Source: an uncultured Methanobacteriaceae archaeon (GTDB lineage Archaea > Methanobacteriota > Methanobacteria > Methanobacteriales > Methanobacteriaceae). Taken from it: 37,235 bases of DNA. The translations under genes and the position numbers were made by a program. The stretch spans positions 1 through 37,235 of the forward strand of contig CACZOU010000020.1 of the NCBI GenBank assembly GCA_902782945.1. Direction: 5' to 3'. Below are positions 7,801-16,944 of the stretch, piece after piece. Under the pieces are notes generated by a model. The model had not been told where the DNA came from, did not search any database, and was given only the letters and a program-made list of their open reading frames with translations. Position 1 is the first letter of the stretch; each line of letters begins with the position of its first letter.

Positions 7801-7823
7801 CTCTCTTTTTATCTATTTTTTTA
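7801..7823 (+). terminator. T-rich terminator after argB
   Basis: CTCTCTTTTTATC followed by seven or more T begins just after the argB stop codon. No stem is visible. It resembles an archaeal oligo-T terminator, though rnhC starts only 40 bases on and may be read through. Confidence 0.35.
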
Positions 7824-7860
7824 AGTGAATATTTTTAAAATTTATTTTCAGTGTTTTATT

Positions 7861-8751
7861 ATGAAATCTATAAAGTTAACAGATGATGAGATTAGTAAGA
7901 TTATTTATCAGACTCGTAATTTACGTCATGAAAAGCCTCACCAGTATGAACATATCCGTATTAAGGATGGTGATGTTGTTCTTATTTTGTATAATTCTAG
8001 GAAGTTAGTTTTTAATGACAATAGTAGTACCCGTAATTTGCTGGGTTCTGTCTTAGAATTAAAAGAATACAATTCCACAGGTGAAACTTATACTAATAAT
8101 AAAAGTATGCAGTATAATCCTGATATTTTACTAGATGACTATAGTTTTACCATAGGCTCTGATGAAACTGGTAAAGGTGAATGGTATGGACCGCTTGTTG
8201 TAACAGCAGTATCTACATCACATGATGATAATTTGAAATTAAAACGTATTGGAGTGACTGATAGTAAGAAATTATCAACAAAACAAATCTATAAACTATA
8301 CCCTAAAATAGAAAAACTAGGCATTAACAGCAGAACAATCATTCTTAAACCATTCAGTTACAATAGATTATACCAGAAATTCACCAGTAAGGGAAAAAAC
8401 CTGAATCACTTACTGGCATACCTTCATTCAAAGGTTATAACAGAATTACTACAGGATATTCAGACAACAGATGTACTGGTTATTATTGATAAATTTGATT
8501 ATAAAAAGATGAATGAATATCTTAACATTAATGATAAAATCAAAGTAATACAGGAATCAAACGGTGAAAAATACATACCCGTTGCTACAAGTAGCATAAT
8601 AGCAAAATACAATTATGAACAAACCTTAAAAGAAATAGAAGAAAGATATAATATTAACTTAAGAAAAACAAAACCAAAAAATATTAACAAAGACGTAATA
8701 GATAAAGTTGCAAAAACACACTTCAAAAACGTTAAACCATACGCATATTAA
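7861..8751 (+). CDS. rnhC: Ribonuclease HIII
   Basis: This protein of 296 residues cleaves the RNA strand of RNA-DNA hybrids. The GSDETGKGEWYGPLVV motif near residue 99 is the RNase HIII form of the type 2 RNase H active site and gives D101 and E102. D134 (VTDSKKLS) and D210 (VIIDKF) complete the acidic site. The roughly 95 residues before the catalytic domain match the TBP-like N-terminal domain of RNase HIII, which RNase HII lacks. The chosen start is ATG 7861; a GTG at 7825 would add 12 hydrophobic residues without a ribosome site. The gene sits between argB and argC, with which it has no functional link. Codon use changes within the gene, from T/G-ending to A-ending codons after about 8150-8200. 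Confidence 0.85.
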   Translation: MKSIKLTDDEISKIIYQTRNLRHEKPHQYEHIRIKDGDVVLILYNSRKLVFNDNSSTRNLLGSVLELKEYNSTGETYTNNKSMQYNPDILLDDYSFTIGSDETGKGEWYGPLVVTAVSTSHDDNLKLKRIGVTDSKKLSTKQIYKLYPKIEKLGINSRTIILKPFSYNRLYQKFTSKGKNLNHLLAYLHSKVITELLQDIQTTDVLVIIDKFDYKKMNEYLNINDKIKVIQESNGEKYIPVATSSIIAKYNYEQTLKEIEERYNINLRKTKPKNINKDVIDKVAKTHFKNVKPYAY

Positions 8752-8779
8752 TAAATTAATTATAAGGAGAAAATAAAAC

Positions 8780-9808
8780 ATGAGTAAAATAGATGTAGCA
8801 ATAATAGGTGCTAGTGGATATACTGGTGGAGAACTAATGAGAATACTACTAAGACATCCAAAAGTAAACATAAAAACTGTTACAAGCCGTAAAAATGAGG
8901 GAGAATATGTATCAGAACTACATCCAAATCTAGAAGGAGTAGATCTTAAATTCACAAACCCAAAACCAGAGGATGTTGATGCTGATGTTGTATTCAGTGC
9001 ACTTCCACACGGAGCATCAATGAAACTAGTGCCAGAATACCTGAACAATGGATCAAAGGTAATCGATCTAAGCGGAGATTTCAGATTCAGTGATTATAAA
9101 GTGTATGAGAAATGGTATGGAATGAAACATTTACATCCAGAATTAGATGCAGTATTCGGATTACCTGAGATAAACAGAGACCAGATAAAAGATGCAACAT
9201 TAATAGCTAACCCTGGATGTTTCCCAACAGGAGGAATATTATCTAGTCTACCAATAGTAGAAAACCAGTTAGTAGATAGAATAATTCTAGACAGTAAAAG
9301 TGGTGTAAGTGGAGCAGGAGTAAAACCTAATGAAAGAACACATTACCCGACCTGTACTGATAACGTTAAACCATACGCTATAGCAAACCACAGACACACA
9401 CCTGAAATAAGAGAACAACTAAGAAACTTTGGTAGTAAAGATGTTAAAGTATCATTCACACCACACCTTGTACCAGTAATTCGTGGAATACTCACAACTA
9501 ATCACAGCTTCCTAATAAAAGATGATGTGACAGCAGAAGATATATACAACCTATACAGTGAATACTATAAAGATGAACCATTTGTACAGGTGTTAAAGGA
9601 TAATAAAGTACCACTGCTAGCAAGTGTACGTGGATCTAACAACTGCCAAATAGGTGGTATTTCTCTTGATGATGAAGACCAGCTAGTAGTTATCTCTGCA
9701 ATTGATAACCTTGTTAAAGGAGCATCAGGTCAGGCAGTTCAAAACATGAATATCATGTTTGGATTTGATGAGACAACAGGATTAAAAGAAGTAGGATTAT
9801 ATCCTTAA
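8780..9808 (+). CDS. argC: N-acetyl-gamma-glutamyl-phosphate reductase
   Basis: This 342-residue protein catalyses the NADPH-dependent reduction of N-acetylglutamyl phosphate to the semialdehyde, the third step of arginine synthesis. GASGYTGGEL near residue 10 is the NADP-binding loop. NPGCFPTG places the catalytic cysteine at residue 147. HRHTPEI near residue 209 carries the catalytic histidine. AAGGAGA at 8764-8770 lies nine bases before the ATG. The length is normal and no part is missing. Together with argJ and argB it forms a broken arginine cluster, interrupted by rnhC. Confidence 0.96.
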   Translation: MSKIDVAIIGASGYTGGELMRILLRHPKVNIKTVTSRKNEGEYVSELHPNLEGVDLKFTNPKPEDVDADVVFSALPHGASMKLVPEYLNNGSKVIDLSGDFRFSDYKVYEKWYGMKHLHPELDAVFGLPEINRDQIKDATLIANPGCFPTGGILSSLPIVENQLVDRIILDSKSGVSGAGVKPNERTHYPTCTDNVKPYAIANHRHTPEIREQLRNFGSKDVKVSFTPHLVPVIRGILTTNHSFLIKDDVTAEDIYNLYSEYYKDEPFVQVLKDNKVPLLASVRGSNNCQIGGISLDDEDQLVVISAIDNLVKGASGQAVQNMNIMFGFDETTGLKEVGLYP

Positions 9809-9864
9809 AAGTACATGTAAGTATAAATATCAAAATAAACTTTATATAACTAGGTGGCTTATAA

Positions 9865-10329
9865 ATGACAGACTTAGTAATATACTATACAAGAACAAAT
9901 AAAACAAAGACTATTGCAGAGGAAATAGCAAAAGAAAAAGATGCTCAATTATTAGAAGTTATTGATAAAACAAATAGGGATGGATCAATCAAATTCTTAA
10001 CTAGTGCAATAGATGCAATGCGTGGAAAGAAGACAAGCATTGAATATGATGCTGTGGATTTATCAGAATATGACACAATATATATTGGTTCTCCAGTATG
10101 GGCATCTAAAGCAACACCAGCCATACTTGAGTTTGTAGAGGAAAATGACTTTAATAATACTAATGTAGTAAGTTTTGTAACACTTACAAGTAATGGTGCA
10201 GAAAAGGCTCTGGATAACTTAAACGATGCTATAAAATCAAAGGGTGGAAAGATTATCAGGTCTTTCTCTATTATAACAAAAAATACAGATATCATTAAAT
10301 TAACCCATGATGCATTAAATGATGAATAA
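9865..10329 (+). CDS. Flavodoxin family protein (copy 1 of 4)
   Basis: This 154-residue soluble protein has a flavodoxin fold: an IYYTRTNKT phosphate loop near residue 6, DTIYIGSPVW near 68 and VSFVTLTSNG near 94. The loop follows the flavodoxin pattern T-x-T-x-x-T but has N in place of the usual glycine. SPVWASKATPAI is the segment that normally contacts the isoalloxazine ring. AGGTGG about ten bases upstream serves the ATG. It is the first of four tandem paralogues and probably an FMN-binding electron carrier or quinone-reductase-like protein; the partner is unknown. Confidence 0.85.
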   Translation: MTDLVIYYTRTNKTKTIAEEIAKEKDAQLLEVIDKTNRDGSIKFLTSAIDAMRGKKTSIEYDAVDLSEYDTIYIGSPVWASKATPAILEFVEENDFNNTNVVSFVTLTSNGAEKALDNLNDAIKSKGGKIIRSFSIITKNTDIIKLTHDALNDE

Positions 10330-10492
10330 ATTATATTCATCTATCACCCCTATACTTAAACTATTTTTTAAAAGAAACTAAATCAAAAAATATAAACTTG
10401 AATGAAAAACATAATAATAAGTATAGAACAAAAATAAAGTAAATTTTTTTTAAATTATATAAACAATAATTGAAATAGGGGTTAAAAAAAAT

Positions 10493-10963
10493 ATGAATGA
10501 TATAGTAATTTATTATTCAAGAACAGGAAAAACAAAATTAGTAGCTAAAACAATAGCGAAAGAAATAGCTGCTGATACACAGGAAATTAAAGATTTAACA
10601 AATAGATCTGGTCTACGTGGCTTCGTAAAAGGAGTTATAGACATAAAATTCAACGCAAATACCGAAATAAGTCCTGAAAGAGTAGATTTAAAAGATTATG
10701 ATACAATATATATCGGTTCCCCTGTATGGGGTGCAAGAATAGCACCAGCCATAATGCAACTAGTAAACAACTGTGACTTTGAAGGCAAAAACGTTATAAC
10801 ATTTGTAACAATGAGCGGATCAGGTTCAGATAATGCATTATCAGAGTTAAACAATCAGATAAAAACAAAGAAAGGAAACATAACCAACTCCTTTGCAATA
10901 ATTACTAAAAACACTGACATCCCCAAATTAACAAAGAAAGCATTAAAGGATTTGGAGAATTAA
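10493..10963 (+). CDS. Flavodoxin family protein (copy 2 of 4)
   Basis: This 156-residue protein is the closest of the four paralogues to a canonical flavodoxin. IYYSRTGKTKLVA near residue 5 is an unmodified FMN-phosphate loop (S-R-T-G-K-T), DTIYIGSPVWG lies near 68 and FVTMSGSGSD near 101. It follows a 163-base spacer that is T-rich and probably holds the end of copy 1 and a new promoter. The next paralogue starts one base after its stop codon, so copies 2 and 3 are translated from one message. It is likely an FMN electron carrier. Confidence 0.87.
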   Translation: MNDIVIYYSRTGKTKLVAKTIAKEIAADTQEIKDLTNRSGLRGFVKGVIDIKFNANTEISPERVDLKDYDTIYIGSPVWGARIAPAIMQLVNNCDFEGKNVITFVTMSGSGSDNALSELNNQIKTKKGNITNSFAIITKNTDIPKLTKKALKDLEN

Positions 10964-10964
10964 G

Positions 10965-11432
10965 ATGAGAAGCTTAGTTATAGTATATTCTAATTCAGGC
11001 AACACATTAACCGTTGCTAAAACAATTAAAAAAGAATTAAAAGCTCATTTAAGGGAAATTACTGATTATACTATCCATAGAACAGTTCTAGATTATCTGT
11101 TTACTAGTGCTATTGATTCAGCTAGTATTAACCCAAGAAAGATAGATGTTGACTATTATGAAACAATATTTATTGGTACACCTGTATGGTTAGGTAGTGT
11201 AACTCCTGCAATAAAGAAAATTATAGATAACACCGATTTCAAAAATAAAAATGTAATATTATTCAATACACTAAAATGTATTGGTGGCGACATTGCCATG
11301 AAACGTCTTGCAAGACAAGTGAAAAAACATAATGGTAATGTCATAGGTGGCTTCTCCATATACAGTAATGGAACAAAAGAAGATATGGTAAATAATACAC
11401 GAATAGCCTTATCAGATTTTAATTTAGTATAA
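10965..11432 (+). CDS. Flavodoxin family protein (copy 3 of 4)
   Basis: This 155-residue paralogue has VYSNSGNTLTVA near residue 6 as the phosphate loop, which still fits S-x-S-G-x-T. ETIFIGTPVWLGSVTPAI follows near residue 66. The third loop differs from copies 1 and 2: LFNTLKCIGGD replaces the FVT(L/M) segment and adds a cysteine. It starts one base after copy 2, with GGAG at 10955-10958 inside the end of that gene. FMN binding is probable, but its redox partner may differ. Confidence 0.83.
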   Translation: MRSLVIVYSNSGNTLTVAKTIKKELKAHLREITDYTIHRTVLDYLFTSAIDSASINPRKIDVDYYETIFIGTPVWLGSVTPAIKKIIDNTDFKNKNVILFNTLKCIGGDIAMKRLARQVKKHNGNVIGGFSIYSNGTKEDMVNNTRIALSDFNLV

Positions 11433-11452
11433 ACATGTAAAAGAGGATTATT

Positions 11453-11941
11453 ATGACTGTTTTAGTAACATATTCAACAAATAAGGAAATCAGAATTGTT
11501 TCAGAATTCTTAGCTAAAAGGGTGAATGGTGAATGTATAGAAATAATTGATTTAAAAAGAAAGAAAGGTTTCTTTAATAGTATTCGTAATAATTATAATG
11601 CTATGCGTTCTACTAAAACAGAAATTCAGCCAAGTAGTATAGATTTAAGTAAATATAATCTTATTTTAATGGGAAGTCCTTCTACATTAGGTAATCCTTC
11701 ACCTGCTATATTAACTTTTATAGATAATTGCGACTTTAAGAATAAGGATGTGATTATATACACAACAACTCATACCAGGCAGGGACATGGCGTCTTAAAT
11801 GATATGAAAAAAAGAATTGAATCAAGAGGTGGTCGTATAATTAATTCTTTTATCATAAGAGTTAATGATAAAACTGAGGAAGAAATTATTCGAAACACTT
11901 TACGCGTAATCTATGCATTAGATTTAGATTTATATCTATAA
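11453..11941 (+). CDS. Degenerate flavodoxin-like protein (copy 4 of 4)
   Basis: This 162-residue protein aligns with the three preceding flavodoxin-like proteins over its full length, including DLSKYNLILMGSP near residue 64 and NPSPAILTFIDNCDF. The phosphate loop reads TYSTNKEIRIVS, which has lost the glycine and the final threonine needed to hold FMN phosphate. The PVW segment is changed to PSTLG. The frame is intact and AGAGGA precedes the ATG, so it is not an obvious pseudogene. It may bind flavin poorly, or may have become a structural or regulatory subunit. Codons are T-ending, unlike copies 1 to 3. Confidence 0.75.
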   Translation: MTVLVTYSTNKEIRIVSEFLAKRVNGECIEIIDLKRKKGFFNSIRNNYNAMRSTKTEIQPSSIDLSKYNLILMGSPSTLGNPSPAILTFIDNCDFKNKDVIIYTTTHTRQGHGVLNDMKKRIESRGGRIINSFIIRVNDKTEEEIIRNTLRVIYALDLDLYL

Positions 11942-11996
11942 TAAATCATTATTCTTATTTTATTTTAAAAAAAATTAGTAGTGAAGGAGATTAGTA

Positions 11997-13427
11997 TTAG
12001 TTTTTGTTTTCTTCTTTTATTTTATTCTTAATTATATTCCATACAGCTTGTTCTTCACCACAGCCCGTGACTATTATATTAGAATATTCTGATTCATTAA
12101 TTAGTTTTACAATTCCTTTTATTCGTTTGTCGAAATCATATTCTATTGGATAGTAACTTGCATTTAATCCACTTTCAACTATTTTCTCATAGTACTTCTC
12201 TGCAGCATCTAAGGATACTCTTCCAGGAACTACTGTTATATGTGTTGGATTAACTGTTTTTAATGTTTTTAGATGATCTTCAAATATTTCTTCTTCATTA
12301 GCATCTGGCGTACAGTATATGAATTCTGCTTCTGAATTAAATAATTCCCTTTTCATGAATAATACATTTACTTTTAATGCATCACCATTATCTCCCTGAC
12401 CTATTCCTACTAGTTTATCACCTAGTTTTTCTACTTCAAATCTGCCTGGTGGTAGAATTGAGAAATCAAGTGAATTGAAATAATTTGTTATATTAGATTC
12501 AATATTTTCAGGTTCAGGTGTGAAGCATGCATATGCTGTGAGTGATGCTAGTGTATTATATACGTTATGTGTACCAAATAATGGTAGACTTAGCTCTACA
12601 TCTATAGATACATTATCATCAAATGAATAATTGTACACAGAACCTATCACATGAACATCTAATCTACCATTTGAACTTAGTACTTTTGTAACTTTAATAT
12701 CTGGTTCATGACGTGCGAATCCACATTCACATGAATACACTCCTCTCTGATTCATGTAATGACGTGAATATTCTAATTTTTTACCACATCTTGGACAATA
12801 AGAATCTGCTGGTTCATAAACATCTTCCACCATGTCTGTATCTAATCCATAATAAATTACATGGCCCTCCTCTTGCTTGTTTAATCCAATATTACATGTA
12901 TTTGGATCATCAGTGTTTACCATTACAACTCCATTCATCATGTCCTTAGATAGTAATGTTTTAGCCTTCACATATTGTTCAAATGAATTCTTCTTACCAA
13001 GTACCTGTGTATGCTCACGGGATATACTGGTGTATAATACTCCTTTTGGCTGAACATACTTCTGTACTTTGTCAGGTATTCCATGTTCAATATCTCTTAT
13101 ACCATATTCAAAGACTCCGATATTAGCCTTTTTTGAAAGTAATGCCGTTGTAAGAGCATATATTGTATTATTATCCACACTAGATATAATATCCGTATCT
13201 TTAGATAATAGATTTATTAGCATGGTTGTAGTGGTTGTTTTACCATTAGTTCCAGTAATAAGAATTGAACCTGTTTCTAATTGTTCGTTTGCAAGTTTTT
13301 TAATAGAATCTAGGCCAGCATACTTTATAAATAAATACCCCGGATAAGATTTACCTCCTGTTGGTAAGACTTTTAATAATTTATAAGTAAACTGGCTAAA
13401 TTTTTTAGTTAAGTTATAATTATTCAA
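11997..13427 (-). CDS. Mur ligase family protein, MurT-like, with zinc ribbon
   Basis: This 476-residue protein reads from TTG 13427 with GGAGA at 13435-13439 upstream. ITGTNGKTTTTT near residue 58 is the Mur ligase ATP loop, and YTSISREHTQVLG near 152 and VMVNTDDPN near 190 are further central-domain motifs. CPRCGKK and CECG (about residues 232-253) form a four-cysteine zinc ribbon inserted in that domain, as in MurT. The C-terminal region resembles the MurT/DUF1727 domain. MurT works with the glutaminase GatD to amidate glutamate in bacterial lipid II; no gatD is present here. In a pseudomurein-making methanogen the enzyme probably acts on a cell wall peptide precursor. The exact step is unknown. 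Confidence 0.75.
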   Translation of the reverse strand: MNNYNLTKKFSQFTYKLLKVLPTGGKSYPGYLFIKYAGLDSIKKLANEQLETGSILITGTNGKTTTTTMLINLLSKDTDIISSVDNNTIYALTTALLSKKANIGVFEYGIRDIEHGIPDKVQKYVQPKGVLYTSISREHTQVLGKKNSFEQYVKAKTLLSKDMMNGVVMVNTDDPNTCNIGLNKQEEGHVIYYGLDTDMVEDVYEPADSYCPRCGKKLEYSRHYMNQRGVYSCECGFARHEPDIKVTKVLSSNGRLDVHVIGSVYNYSFDDNVSIDVELSLPLFGTHNVYNTLASLTAYACFTPEPENIESNITNYFNSLDFSILPPGRFEVEKLGDKLVGIGQGDNGDALKVNVLFMKRELFNSEAEFIYCTPDANEEEIFEDHLKTLKTVNPTHITVVPGRVSLDAAEKYYEKIVESGLNASYYPIEYDFDKRIKGIVKLINESEYSNIIVTGCGEEQAVWNIIKNKIKEENKN

Positions 13428-13874
13428 CCTCGTATCTCCAAAAAAAAATTATCAATAAAACATATAAACTAAATATAATTAAGTTATAATCTAAAAATTT
13501 AATCTTTCTAGTTACTTTTTTGTATAATATACTATATATATTTGATATTTTTTAAATGAATTAAAAGATTCGATTATGATTAAATAAGATAAAAAGAGGT
13601 TATATTCAATAAATAGAATAATATCAAGAAATCAAAATTAAAAAAGAACTATAATACTTGAAAATAAAAAAACAGGATTAGGAAATTCAAGTAAAATTAA
13701 TAGTAAGTATATTCCTATTTCAAAAATAATTTAGTATATATCTAATTTTATATATTTAAAAAAATATAATTATACTATAATAAATATCCTTATGATAATT
13801 ATTAAAAAAGTTTCTTAATAAACAAAAATTATAAGAAAAAATATTAAAATCATAGACATAGGAGACAAAGATAC
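13428..13874. other. Long AT-rich spacer between divergent genes
   Basis: These 447 bases contain no convincing gene on either strand and no GC-rich island that would suggest a structured RNA. They must hold the promoter of the Mur ligase gene (minus) and that of secF (plus). TATA-like strings are too numerous to choose among. Short inverted repeats such as TATTC/GAATA near 13605-13620 are within chance for this composition. Confidence 0.5.
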
Positions 13875-14726
13875 ATGGTAGATATAATAAAATATATTAC
13901 CCGCCAGTCTCATAAACCTCTGATTTTAATTCCTGTGATATTAATGATACTTTCACTCTTATATCTAGGAGCCTTCGGATTAAATGAAGGTGTAGATTTA
14001 AAGGGAGGTACCATGGTCACAGTAGAACTAAAACAAAGTATGACAGAATCACAAATAACAGACTTAGTTCAAAGTAACCTGGGAGTAAGTGATGTTGAAA
14101 CATCCTTATCAGGTAACACAGCTACAATAACCATATCTGGGGATGTAGATCAGGCCGAATTTGACCAGAAATTCAGTAATCAATTCAATATACTGAGCTT
14201 CAGAAGTGTAGGTGCTCTGCTAAGTCAAGCTGCGATGGATCAGATAGTATATGCATTACTTTTTGCATTTGTATTTATGGCCATAACAGTATTTTTTGTA
14301 TTTAGAGATTTAGTTCCATCTGCTGCTATAGTCTTATCAGCATTATGTAACATATCTATTGCAGTTGGTAGTATGTCACTATTTGGCATACCCTTATCTG
14401 TTGCTAGTGTAGGTGCATTACTGATGCTTATAGGTTATGGTGTGGATACAGATATATTATTAACTACACGTTTACTAAAACGGCACGCTGGAGATCTTGA
14501 TGATCGAGCAGAAGGTGCATGTAGAACAGGTATAACTTTAACATTTGCAGCATTAGCCTCAATGGTTGTATTATTTGTAGTTGTTAAAGTATTCATTCCA
14601 TCAGCACAAGTATTAGAAGACATATCAGCAGTACTTATTATGGGATTATTATCAGATTTATTATCAACATGGCTTATGAACCTGGGTATACTCAAATGGC
14701 ACATGGAAAGAGGTGGTCACAATTAA
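13875..14726 (+). CDS. secF: Protein translocase subunit SecF
   Basis: This 283-residue membrane protein is SecF, which works with SecD on the outer face of the SecYE channel to assist protein export. A first membrane helix (about 17-36) is followed by the [15 protein letters not shown] motif, a small extracellular domain, and five more helices from about residue 120. [13 protein letters not shown] near 188 is the conserved RND-type motif in helix 4. GGAGA at 13861-13865 precedes the ATG by nine bases. The gene overlaps the start of secD; this secF-secD order is the archaeal arrangement. Archaea lack SecA, so the pair probably draws on ion gradients or another energy source. Confidence 0.94.
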   Translation: MVDIIKYITRQSHKPLILIPVILMILSLLYLGAFGLNEGVDLKGGTMVTVELKQSMTESQITDLVQSNLGVSDVETSLSGNTATITISGDVDQAEFDQKFSNQFNILSFRSVGALLSQAAMDQIVYALLFAFVFMAITVFFVFRDLVPSAAIVLSALCNISIAVGSMSLFGIPLSVASVGALLMLIGYGVDTDILLTTRLLKRHAGDLDDRAEGACRTGITLTFAALASMVVLFVVVKVFIPSAQVLEDISAVLIMGLLSDLLSTWLMNLGILKWHMERGGHN

Positions 14727-16035
14727 TCAAGCCACTAAACAATTTCTAAAAAGACCTAGAACAATAATATTAGCAGTACTACTTATTGCTAGTGTTGTAT
14801 CTATTGCTGTATTTGGATTACAAGAAGGTCTTGACCTTGCAGGAGGATCAATGATACAATTACATCTTGAAAAACCTGTAGACCAAGATACAATGAACAC
14901 GGTAACCGCAGTGTTAGATAAAAGGTTAAATGCATTTGGTATTAGTGATGTTCAGGTAAGACAGAGTGGTGATCAAGATATTATAGTTGAAATAGCGGGA
15001 GTGCGACCTGAGGAAGTAGAACATATTATTAGTACTCCGGGTAAGTTCGAAGCTAAAATCAACAATAAAACAGCTCTCACTGGTTCAGATATTACTAGTG
15101 TTTCAGGAGCAGAAGTAACAGGTACCCAGTGGAAAGTACCGTTTTCAGTATCAACAGATGCTGCAAATAAATTTGCATCTGTTGCTGAAGGTCAAGCTGG
15201 ATCTACTGTAGATATGTACCTTGATGATAAATTAATATCATCACCACAATTAGATGCTGGACTAGCTAACGGTGTAGGATCAACTGATATTGAAGTATCT
15301 GGTGGAGAACAAACAAAAGAACAGGCACAAAACCAGGCAAATGAAATACACACAGTTCTAGAATCTGGTGCATTGCCTGTAAAACTTTCAATTAGTGGAG
15401 TTAACAGTGTATCAGCAGAACTAGGTTCCCAATTTGAAACCGGTGCATTAATTGCTGGTTTCCTAGCATTACTAGCTATTGTAGCCGTAGTATCTATTAA
15501 ATATAGGTCACCATCATTAGTAGTTCCTATCATAGTAACTAGTTTATCAGAATTAGTACTTATCCTAGGATTTGCAGCTGTAACACATTGGAACTTAGAT
15601 TTATCTGCAATTGCAGGTATAATTGCTTCCATTGGTACTGGTGTAGACGACCAAATTGTAATGACAGATGAAGTACTTGCTAGACGAGACAGAAGTGACA
15701 GGAAAAACATTGTTAAAACAAGAATTAAACATGCATTTTTCATAGTATATGCTTCAGCAGGTACTTTAATTGCAGCAATGCTACCTTTAGCTTACATTGG
15801 ATTTTCAAGAGGTGCAACAGGAATAGGTATGCTTACTGGTTTTGCAGTAACTACTGTAGTAGGTGTACTTGTAGGTATCTTTATCACAAGACCTGTGTTT
15901 GCAGATTACATGGAAACATTCCTTATTAAAAGTCCTCAAAGTCAGATGCGTGAAAGAAAATCTGGAAAAAAACCTAAAAGAAATAAGAAAAAAGGTAGAA
16001 AAACTATTGCTAGAGAAGAAGCTCAGAATAAATAG
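14713..16035 (+). CDS. secD: Protein translocase subunit SecD
   Basis: This protein of about 440 residues is SecD. A first helix (about 16-37) leads into [15 protein letters not shown], then a long extracellular region, then five membrane helices from about 247. [13 protein letters not shown] near 315 is the RND-type motif in helix 4, and the C-terminus is a Lys/Arg-rich cytoplasmic tail. The listed start is GTG 14713, but that codon lies inside GAGGTGGTC (14710-14718), which looks like the ribosome site. ATT 14722 would then be at the correct distance and would give [14 protein letters not shown] as the N-terminus. The gene overlaps secF, so translation is probably coupled. Confidence 0.92.
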   Translation: MVTINQATKQFLKRPRTIILAVLLIASVVSIAVFGLQEGLDLAGGSMIQLHLEKPVDQDTMNTVTAVLDKRLNAFGISDVQVRQSGDQDIIVEIAGVRPEEVEHIISTPGKFEAKINNKTALTGSDITSVSGAEVTGTQWKVPFSVSTDAANKFASVAEGQAGSTVDMYLDDKLISSPQLDAGLANGVGSTDIEVSGGEQTKEQAQNQANEIHTVLESGALPVKLSISGVNSVSAELGSQFETGALIAGFLALLAIVAVVSIKYRSPSLVVPIIVTSLSELVLILGFAAVTHWNLDLSAIAGIIASIGTGVDDQIVMTDEVLARRDRSDRKNIVKTRIKHAFFIVYASAGTLIAAMLPLAYIGFSRGATGIGMLTGFAVTTVVGVLVGIFITRPVFADYMETFLIKSPQSQMRERKSGKKPKRNKKKGRKTIAREEAQNK

Positions 16036-16064
16036 ATTTCTTCTCTATTCTTCTAATTTTTTTT
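16031..16064 (+). terminator. T-run terminator after secD
   Basis: A weak stem AATAG/CTATT (16031-16035 and 16045-16049) overlaps the stop codon region and is followed by eight T at 16057-16064. The stem is short, and the T-run is the stronger evidence. Confidence 0.4.
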
Positions 16065-16141
16065 AACATTTTTGTATTATTATCTACTTTTTATAAAAAT
16101 TATACTAACTTCTAAATATTAAGAAAAACTAATTTTATATT

Positions 16142-16882
16142 ATGTTAAATAAGAATCATCCAAGATATCAATCATTAGTATATAGAGATAAAATAGTTAA
16201 GGCTCATGAGAATGGAATACTAGCAGATTCTGGTATGATAGCACATGGACGTGGAGAAACATTTGATTATTTGATTGGCGAGAAAACAACAGATAATTCA
16301 CAGAATACTATTGATGTTGCTGCATGCTATTTTTTAACTAGTAAAAATCCTGTATTAAGTGTTAATGGTAATACAACAGCACTTGTATCCGAGGAAATTG
16401 CACAGTTAGCTGATTTATTAGATATTCCTGTTGAGATTAACTTGTATTATAGAACACCTGAAAGAATTGTTAATATTGAGAAAGTTTATAGGGATTTAGG
16501 TGTTAAAAACATACTTGGTACAGATGATGATGATTTTATTGATACTCCTGATTTAGACGGACCAAGGTCTCCTGTGAGTATTGAGGGAATTAAAAAGGCT
16601 GATTTAGTATTTATACCATTAGAGGATGGTGACCGTGCAGAGAAGTTATATGCTCTTGGTAAAGATATTGTTAATGTTGATTTAAATCCATTATCTAGAA
16701 CAGCACAGACTTCTACAGTCACTATTGTTGATAATATTGTAAGGGTTATGCCGGCACTTATTAAATCTGTTGAGAAATACAGTGATTATGATAATTCAGA
16801 TCTTCAGGAGAAGATTGATAAATTTAATAATAATGTTAATTTAGATACAGCTATTCATGATATAATTAAAAGATTTGAGTAA
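16142..16882 (+). CDS. 4-phosphopantoate--beta-alanine ligase
   Basis: This 246-residue protein is the archaeal phosphopantothenate synthetase, which joins 4-phosphopantoate and beta-alanine with ATP. It takes the place of the bacterial pantothenate synthetase route in coenzyme A synthesis. Family motifs are present in order: HPRYQSL near residue 6, AHGRGETFDYLIGE near 34, SVNGNTTAL near 79, VFIPLEDGDRAE near 156 and VDLNPLSRTAQTS near 178. The length is normal. A TATA-like TTTATAAAA at 16090-16098 lies about 45 bases upstream of the ATG, and no good ribosome site is visible. The next gene, UPF0200, is an NTPase family once likened to dephospho-CoA kinases. Confidence 0.92.
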   Translation: MLNKNHPRYQSLVYRDKIVKAHENGILADSGMIAHGRGETFDYLIGEKTTDNSQNTIDVAACYFLTSKNPVLSVNGNTTALVSEEIAQLADLLDIPVEINLYYRTPERIVNIEKVYRDLGVKNILGTDDDDFIDTPDLDGPRSPVSIEGIKKADLVFIPLEDGDRAEKLYALGKDIVNVDLNPLSRTAQTSTVTIVDNIVRVMPALIKSVEKYSDYDNSDLQEKIDKFNNNVNLDTAIHDIIKRFE

Positions 16883-16944
16883 GATTAGTATCATTTATTA
16901 TTATTTTTATTATTTTTAGATAAGTTAATTAGGAGATAGTGATT

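Noticed and set aside
11453-11941. Flavodoxin copy 4 as a pseudogene
   Set aside because: The frame is full length, has a ribosome site and keeps the fold's core segments; only the flavin loop is altered.
13428-13874. A non-coding RNA gene in the longest spacer
   Set aside because: No GC-rich island or long stem is visible, and in so AT-rich a genome a structured RNA would stand out.
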